A stretch of 64,000 bases of DNA, taken from positions 350,001-414,000 of the forward strand of contig JAIQDT010001666.1 in assembly GCA_021521415.1 (NCBI GenBank), written 5' to 3'. Numbering within the stretch: position 1 is the stretch's first letter; each line of letters opens with the position of its first letter. Source of the DNA: Bidens hawaiensis (lineage: Eukaryota; Streptophyta; Magnoliopsida; Asterales; Asteraceae). The position numbers and the translations under genes are program-made. The notes under the pieces are model-generated. The model worked only from the letters and a program-made list of their open reading frames with translations. It had not been told where the DNA came from and searched no databases. This document shows, one piece after another, positions 57,257 through 64,000 of the stretch.

Positions 57257-57660
57257 ATGCCGACTGACACTAAGCGGGAGAGATTCGAGTTAAGATTACT
57301 AATATGCGTTGTAACTGGCCCACCCTCTTTCATTCTGGTTGTCACTAGCTCCTGGATAAGGTAGACCTTATTCGCTGCCGAAGGCTTCTCATACATGTTG
57401 GATAGTGCCTCCATCATACCACGGGTTGTGGTTTCTTTCATGACATTAAACACCACATCTTCCGACAACGACAATGTAATACAAGCCCTAGCTTTCTTGT
57501 CTAACTTCTTCCAATCTGCTTCTGAAAACTTTTCAGGTTTTTCATCCTAAAACACTACATCCAATTCTTTATGACAAAGTAGTATATCAATCTGCATCTT
57601 CCACCAACCAAACTTCTGTCCGTCAAACTTCTGTATCGAAACCTTTCCATCTTCTGCCAT
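55862..57660 (-). pseudogene. Copia gag-protease of element G, duplicated and broken
   Basis: ATG 57660 (MAEDGKVSIQKFDGQKFGWW) starts a standard copia gag. A stop near 57547 sits inside it, and the frame continues with MMEALSNMYEKPSAANKVYL and LLLLSSLPDSW to a stop at 57187. In a shifted frame come zinc knuckle CWGCKEKGHFRNQC (near 56980) and protease WVMDSGASFHATHFSE (56851). Then GDFGKVRLANDDILEVTGMG and ISVGHLDDQGHDIKLGNGQW. The duplication repeats this from 56153 in the second copy. Reverse transcriptase and the rest are absent. Confidence 0.85.
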
Positions 57661-58543
57661 GAAAATGGCTAAAACGAAAACCTGGATAAAAAACAGAGAT
57701 AGACACAACAATGGTACGGGCCTGAACTTAACGGTTGTTCGACTGAACACTGTTAAACAATCAACCTATTTAAACTCAACGGAATAACGAACTAAAAATC
57801 AGAAGCTGAAACTTTAAACTTAAACGATAAAACTGGACAAACACGGGTGGCACTGGTTCTCGGTTTCTTTAACGCTTCTTTGGATTCAACAACTGTTCTT
57901 CAAAAATAGGATCTGATTCAAATGTTCTTGACTCGTACTTTGACCCAATAATTGTATCTTAGCCTAATTAGCCCACTAAAATTAAACAAGCTGATGGCAG
58001 CCCACTTAATTAATAACAATGAAACTTAGACTAATACTTTGGTCAATGGATTCACTTTGGTCAAACACCAAATAAAATAAAAAGAACACTTTTCTTTTCT
58101 TTCTTACTTTGCTGTGAGGAACAACGAGCACAAGAACAAAGAGATTGGTGCTTCTCTTTTCCTTGAAAGCCGACTAGAAAAGTCAAATAATATAACTTCT
58201 TCGTCTTCTCTTTCTCAAATTCAAACAACAATAAAAAAAGAAATAATCTCGTTCCTTCAATAATCTACAAAACCTAATTGAAATCACCCTGCCTTCCTCT
58301 TCTTCTCGATTCTGAAACCTGGACGCGGCGGTTTTCAACGGCGATGTTGGCGGAGATATACTGGTGGTGGTGCGGTGATTAATTGCTTTCTGATAAATAA
58401 CAGAACCCAACAACTACAATCGTCGACGACGAGCGCGACAGCGGACTGTGGTGGCGGCGAGAGTTGACGACGATGGCGGCGTAAACCCTCAAGCTGACTT
58501 GGTTGGTTCTCGTGTGTAACGAACCTAAACTCTTGATACCACT
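57661..58543 (-). other. Leader and primer binding site of element G
   Basis: No gene. The primer binding site reads TGGTATCAAGA in sense (58541-58531), a common variant in plant copia elements. The GC-rich part 58270-58500 (GGCGG, CGACGACG) gives overlapping open frames that look like shadows, not genes. Confidence 0.7.
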
Positions 58544-58843
58544 TGTTAGGATTAAACACATACACGAACCGAACACAAACACGAAAGCAATAAACGGACA
58601 AGAGGATTTAACGTGGTTCGGTCTAAACTTACCTACGTCCACGGGTGGCAACTAGATATTCTTTATTGAGTGACAACTATTACAAGTACATAATGTTAAA
58701 TATATATAGAGATACGACTAGGGTTTGTATCTTATTAAACAAGAAATCAAAATTGCGCCGGGCTTCGGTTTGGCCACCCTACACCCGTCTACCCTTTGGA
58801 CTTCATAAAATAAACCAGACCAACAAGGCCTACGAACCCAACA
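58544..58843 (-). repeat. 5' LTR of element G
   Basis: 300 bp, TGTTAGG...CCCAACA, with a TATATATA stretch near 58700. The first bases beyond it (58844-58848, GATCT) may be a target-site duplication, but no partner LTR is visible to confirm. Confidence 0.85.
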
Positions 58844-59328
58844 GATCTATCATCTCCGAGGACGATTTGAAGAACATGTCGTATCTGAAAGCAGCCATCA
58901 ACGACTCATTTCGATTGCATACTCTCGGCCCGCTTCTTGTTCCTTGGGAAATGTTACAAGATGTGAAACTAATGGGGTACGATATTCCATCACGCACACA
59001 AGTTCTTGTCAATGCTTGGGCAATAGCAAAAGATCCCGCGGTATGGGATAACCCAACATAGTTTAGGCCAAAAAGGTTCTTGAAGAGCGCGGTTAACTAT
59101 TGAGGGTATCATTTTGAACTCACTCCGTATGGAGCGGGTCAAAGAATATGCTCGGGCATGGACTTTAGTATAGCGATTATCGAACTTTCGTTAGCAAATT
59201 TGGTGTACAAGTTTGATTTTACGTTGCCAAATGGAATGGAAAATAAGGATTTGGATATGAGTGAGGTGTATGGAGTTTCAGTGCATAGGAAATACCCACT
59301 ATTGGTTAGAGTCGGTCCTCGGTTGTAG
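58844..59328 (+). pseudogene. Cytochrome P450 (CYP71-like) C-terminal fragment
   Basis: About 160 codons in one frame: MSYLKAAINDSFRLHTLGPL (K helix; the Glu of ExxR is Asp), MGYDIPSRTQVLVNAWAIAK, FRPKRF (PERF-type motif) and TPYGAGQRICSG, which keeps the heme-binding Cys. It ends HRKYPLLVRVGPRL-stop at 59328. These are standard landmarks of plant CYP71-clan microsomal monooxygenases. Two in-frame stops (TAG 59059-59061, TGA 59101-59103) and loss of everything before the K helix, exactly at the LTR of element G, make it a pseudogene. The substrate cannot be inferred. A CAATAAA at 59579 may be the old polyadenylation signal. Confidence 0.9.
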
Positions 59329-60073
59329 AGGTTTATATGTTATGATAAACTACATAAACACTTATACGTAGTACTGGTCAGATATGATGAGAACAAGAAA
59401 GATGATAGATTAAGAGGTTACATATACATCTTATATATTACGTACATTTGAAGCAATTGGTGTGTATGTTTATTTGTTTATCGTGCTTCTGTGCCCATTT
59501 GAGTGTGTAATGAAAACATAATCATTGTTTGTTTGTGTTTATGATATTGTTGGTAATGAAATTGTATTACATTTTATTTCAATAAAATTAGTGATATATG
59601 TTTTCGTTTCTTCTCGAAAACCTTACTCTCAATTTTAAAATATCACTCATAGCCTTGATTGGAAAAATGGAGAAAATATTTCCTAGAGTAAAACCAATGG
59701 TTATAGCACCTCCAACAAACGGCGGCTAATTTGATTTTCATAAAAAAACAAAACAAAAAAACATCATTTTGTTTATAAAACACCAACGACTCTTATGGTT
59801 TTGAAAAGAAAATAAAAACAGACACTTTAAATTTAAAATACACACCCACTCTCATTCAATCATTTTAATCTTAAACTCAACCTACACACTTGCATCTCAA
59901 CACACTTACATTTCAAACCATTTTAATCTTAAACTCAACCTATAGACAAACCATTTAATCTTAATACCCCTATTCTCTAAAGAAAACACTTTGATAAAAA
60001 AAAAAGAACAAGAAAGAAAAATAAAAAAAGAGGATGATTAAACTCCATTTCAACAAAGGGTAAAAGATGCTAT
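59329..60073. other. Intergenic, no gene seen
   Basis: AT-rich. Contains a short direct repeat, CATTTTAATCTTAAACTCAA, at about 59863 and 59919. Confidence 0.6.
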
Positions 60074-60775
60074 TGTTGGATTTATGGACCGGTTCAGATT
60101 AACTCAACGCGGGCCAACCCGGTAATGACCCGTCAGAGTTACACCGGGGATAACGAACATCGAGCTCACATAATTAGTTAACCGGACCAGACACAATTAA
60201 AGAAGATTAATTATAGTGGATAAGGCTTTTAGTGGATTGATTGGGCTTAAGGCCTATTGGATTTAGTGGTGATTAAACCTAGTTTATGCCTATATATACC
60301 TTGCATATTATTACATAATATGAATCCTAACACACAAGTCACACTCCACTAAACCCTAGCTGTCACCGGAATATCAACCATCGCCGGTCGCCGCCTCCAC
60401 CGCCGGACCGCCGCCGTCGGACTTCCGCCGAACGCCAGACCGCCGCTGCCGCCGCCGCCGCTTCTACCGGAACTCCGTCGCCGGAATTCTTGTGTCCTCC
60501 TAGCTTCGTTCGTTATACCTCCGTGTCTCAACCGGTTATTTATTAACCGAGGTAAACATAAATACCGTCATTTAATGTTTATCTTTGTTTGAACGTTTGA
60601 CTCGTGCTCATATAGTTGTAAACGTATCCTGCTTAGTTCTGTTTTGATGGTTACTCGTTTTGTTTTCTGTTGTGTTTTGTTTACTTGTTTACATGATTAA
60701 TAACTTTGAAACAAATCTTAAAATAATCAGGTTTTAATCGTTAAACCATTGACTGACCACCGTTGGAACCCAACA
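60074..60775 (+). repeat. LTR of element H (plus strand)
   Basis: 702 bp, TGTTGGATTTATGG...GGAACCCAACA, bounded by TG and CA. A TATA box (CCTATATATACC) lies at about 60289-60300 and is followed by a CCGCCG-rich stretch (60380-60480). The primer binding site follows immediately. No second LTR is found in the window. Confidence 0.8.
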
Positions 60776-60776
60776 G

Positions 60777-60788
60777 TGGTATCAGAGC
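60777..60788 (+). other. Primer binding site of element H
   Basis: TGGTATCAGAGC, one base after the LTR end CAACA. Complement of the 3' end of initiator-Met tRNA. Confidence 0.9.
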
Positions 60789-63703
60789 TTTGGTTAAAAC
60801 GTACGAGTCGATTCCGGTCTTTTCACCGGATCTACATCATAAACTTTAAAATAGTTAAAGTATTTGATATAGACATTATTTTAGGGCAATCTTGGTTTGG
60901 TCAAAGTTTTGTTTATATTTAAATCGGGCCTGACCATTGTGTGCTTGGATGTTTGAGCTTCGTTTTTGGCCATATGGTTGGTTCAAATTTGTATTTATAT
61001 TTTGTTATATTTTTATGGTTTTCTTTTGGCCATATGGATGGTTCAAAATTGTAATAGAAAAAATGTTAGTATTTAATTATATTTTGTAACAAAGAAGAAC
61101 CGAAGATAACCGAGGACAAGCTCACGGGATCGTTGGAGTTAGTGGGAATCTTGACAAGATGACGGGATGCACCAAGAGTCCATCCTTATGGTTGTTTGTG
61201 TTGTGACCCCCTTGACCCGATCGGTCTTGCTAATTGGCTCAAGCAAGACCGATCACCTTTATTGGCCATTTGGGATTTACATATTCTTATTTGCTATTTT
61301 GGTTGCTTGTTCGATTACAATAGATTATAATAGCACCAACCTAATACCAAATGAATTTAAAATAAATATTTTAATTAACCAATTATGTTTTTGCAAATTA
61401 AAGGCTATTTAATTATCAAAAGCTAATTAATTAACAGATTTTCTATTAACTTAAAATTGGTTAGTCATATCGCGACAAACTTAGTTTTAATAAGTTATTT
61501 AAAACTAAGTGTCCTGAGAGATGAAATGGTTCATCAATTTGTCCCGATAATATACAGTAAAATTTGACTTTTACTCTATTCGGTAATTCTAAAATTAATC
61601 CCAATATGAAATCAATAGTCTATGTCATCCCACTATAAGTCACACTTGAGGCATACTGCGAAATTTCAAGTGTTTGGAGCTACAGCACCGCACTTGATTT
61701 CTAGCATATCCCATCAAGGTGAAAGCGTTTCGTTGACACATTCGACCCTTATACATGTGACTGTACTAGGACGACTATTAATTTACTTTTCTGTTACGTG
61801 CTACAGTTGTCTGAAGACTTAAAGTGGGCATAGATGAGGCTAAACGTATATATTTAGACAATCGTTGTGCTCTATTCACAATTGGCAATCGTTGTCAGTC
61901 TGCATAACCACTTATTAATGTTGTGTAACATCACGACTAAAGCAGAATACGCCTGAGTGTGACGTACAAATTGCTCAAAACACATGTGACACTATTAAGT
62001 GACAATATTATCATTAATTAATTTAAACATCAAGTACACTAGTTTGTAACAAGAAATACAAGGAAAATACAAAGAAATACACAATTAAGCAATTCGTCCA
62101 TTTAAGTTGAATATCCTAAGTACTAATGTATTTGTCACGACACCATCCTCTAAATAAGGTACATGTAGCAAACATATAAAATAATGTCAACTAAATGAAT
62201 AGTTAGTGAGTTCACACAATTTTTGATATAAGTACATAAAAATCTACAATTCCATGAACAAGTATAAATTAGCAAGTAAAGTCCTTTCCAGTTGGGATTG
62301 TGCACCAACGTACTCGGATAATAGCGCAAGCGAGTGTCTTTTCCATTGGTAAAAACCAACGTACTCGGATCGGTGGTCCCTATTCCACTCATAACATCGA
62401 GGTCCTGAGTGCATAGGTGAGCGTATGATCATACTTAATGAGGAAACCATGAGCACGTAATCTTTGAGCAAGTAAACAAATAAACACACAAGTCCATGAT
62501 AACGAATTGTAGTTTGAAAATAATGAATAAAAGAAATTGTAATTTGGATAGGATATATATGCTACCCCCAAAAGTAGTAAACGAGTAAAAAGGGGGTGTG
62601 AGAAACTTACCTTTGAGATTGAAGACAACTTGAAACAATAACCGAAAGCGCGTTTAAGAAAATTGAAATGATCGAACCTCACAAACTATAATTAAAAAGG
62701 AAATACAAAATTTAAAGACTAACTATCGGGATTATAATATTGGTTTTAGGAATTGTGCATTATTTTTAACATCTATTTCATTAACTTATGGCAAATGGGG
62801 ACTTGGAGATTTTTAATGAGTTTAACAAAAATGAATAACGTTTATAAAAATCATTTGATGTTTATTAGTTGAAGAATGATTTGTAGATACATAATTATTA
62901 CTTATTAATATAAGATTAAATAACAATATTAATAATAATTTGAAACTGAACGTTCTTTTTTTCAAGTAACTTAATTAATTAATTTACTAATTAACTAACT
63001 TAAATATTTTGCATGAATTCTTTCAAAGAAATTATAAATATCAGTTTATGTTGAAATAAAATAAAAAATTATTTAATTTACTCAATTATTAATTTAAAGA
63101 TATGAAGTATGTTATATCGATTGTGAAATATTTCAAAAAACATAAATTTTTATAAATCATCTTATTTAAAAGAATGTTTATAAGTTTATGACGATCAACA
63201 AATCATAAGGTTTAGATAAATATATATTCATGCTTGTTCTTGCAAAATAACTAGGTTTGATCCACGATTTAGAAAAATCATAGTGTTTATCTTGGATATC
63301 CATGATCATAATGATTCTAAAAAGCAATATATAAGATTTATATGATAAAAGTAACAAGATCATGAAGAACAACTTATGAACAAATATGAACATTCAAGAT
63401 AAATGTCAAAACAATAGCTATAAAATGCATGAAATGATTAAAACTTACTTGTTAGTGCTCTTAAGCTTAAGAAAATAATGTATTGAGGTGTGAAAATAAT
63501 GAAGGATTTGTCCTCCTTTTATAGTGAAAATATAAAGTTATTATGTCTTATGGAATTAAATAAATTAAATCATATTTAATATAACTAAAACACAAATTAA
63601 AAATAGTTTAATGGGACATTCAAAAGGTTTAACTATTTTAATAAACTTTATTTAATTAAAACATTCATTAGTTTTTAGTTAGTTAAGTAACATAATATGA
63701 AAA
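60789..63703. other. Possible interior of element H and flanking AT-rich DNA
   Basis: No gag or pol resemblance on either strand. TGGCCATATGG with GGTTCAAA is repeated at about 60967 and 61028. ACCAACGTACTCGGAT is repeated at about 62305 and 62367. Beyond 62650 it is very AT-rich. H may be a non-autonomous element or truncated soon after its primer binding site; the far boundary is not visible. Confidence 0.4.
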
Positions 63704-63719
63704 GATGATGATGATGATG

Positions 63720-63779
<60 letters not shown>

Positions 63780-63797
63780 GTAGTAGTAGTAGTAGTT
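63704..63797. repeat. Compound microsatellite (GAT)n(AAT)n(TAG)n
   Basis: GAT repeats, then about 18 TAA/AAT repeats, then five TAG repeats. The last 200 bp of the window hold no gene. Confidence 0.95.
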
Positions 63798-64000
63798 AAA
63801 TAATAATTCTAGTAAATTGCATGGGATATGTACATAAGTATTTGATTTTTGAATATTTTAAATGAGTATGTAATACTACAAGGGTGGTGAAAAGTATAAT
63901 TGCATAGAAATGAACATATAAAATACATTAACAAAAATTGAGATTAATTAATAATATTATAAAAATATATAAATTTAAATAGAAACAAAACCAAAAATTT

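Larger units (their letters stand above)
55859..58843 (-). mobile_element. Ty1/copia fragment G with 5' LTR
   Basis: 5' LTR 58544-58843, primer binding site 58531-58541, leader, gag from 57660, then duplicated gag/protease. Most of pol and the 3' LTR are missing. It belongs to another copia lineage than A, B, C and E: short gag with one zinc knuckle and protease MDSGASFHATHFSE. The LTR end abuts a P450 fragment, suggesting insertion into that gene. Confidence 0.8.

Noticed and set aside
58335..58651. Overlapping 76-90 codon minus frames in the G leader
   Set aside because: Caused by GC-rich low-complexity sequence; no start context or family resemblance.
60349..60531. Gly/Arg-rich 60-codon minus frame
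   Set aside because: Antisense of the CCG-rich part of LTR H.
62150..62682. Several 67-97 codon minus frames
   Set aside because: AT-rich, mutually overlapping, no recognisable domain.

Overview
This 64 kb window looks like heterochromatic, repeat-packed DNA from a flowering plant. The evidence is nested LTR retrotransposons with plant-type primer binding sites (complement of the initiator-Met tRNA end), chromovirus-like gypsy and Sirevirus-like copia polyproteins, and a plant CYP71-type cytochrome P450 fragment. From remembered resemblance of the copia pol proteins and of the extra post-pol ORF to elements abundant in Asteraceae, I would guess a composite (daisy family), but no search was run. 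No rRNA, tRNA, CRISPR or intact host gene was seen. The only host-gene remnant is the P450 piece.

Layout. 1-856: gypsy gag fragment F (minus), joined through scrambled filler DNA to copia element E (plus). E is split by element A: E pol and spacer at about 953-4704, then E spacer and ORF3 at 14742-17510. Element A (4705-14741, minus; both LTRs, target-site duplication CTCAC) sits in the E spacer. At 17510/17511 E is abruptly joined to element C (17511-32239, minus), whose left LTR lacks its outer part. C lies in the left LTR of gypsy element D (minus; internal 34021-40152; LTR pieces 32240-34020, 40153-41370, 53826-55287). Element B (41371-53820, minus; nearly identical LTRs, target-site duplication GGATT) sits in the right LTR of D. 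55288-58843 holds an unknown 82-codon ORF and copia fragment G, with an internal tandem duplication and a 300-bp LTR that abuts a P450 pseudogene (58844-59328). 60074-60788 is an LTR plus primer binding site of a plus-strand element H; the rest is AT-rich DNA in which I recognise no gene.

How the pieces work together. A, B, C and E share one architecture: gag, pol, a 2-4 kb non-coding spacer, a post-pol ORF (ORF3), LTR. The spacer keeps a box (GGCAGAAATG...GTCATAC) in all four elements, and in A, B and C a pair of two-hairpin units whose stems change in a base-pair-preserving way. The most striking pattern is that each lineage carries its own short CpG-containing motif iterated dozens of times: AACTTCGC/GCGAAGTT in A and B, TTRCYCGG in C, AACGAATG/CATTCGTT in E. 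The motifs cluster in LTR and/or leader and just upstream of ORF3. Element B keeps a 973-codon ORF3 open while its gag and pol each carry only one visible lesion. I propose, as inference, that ORF3 and the iterated motifs form a co-evolving protein/cis-element pair.
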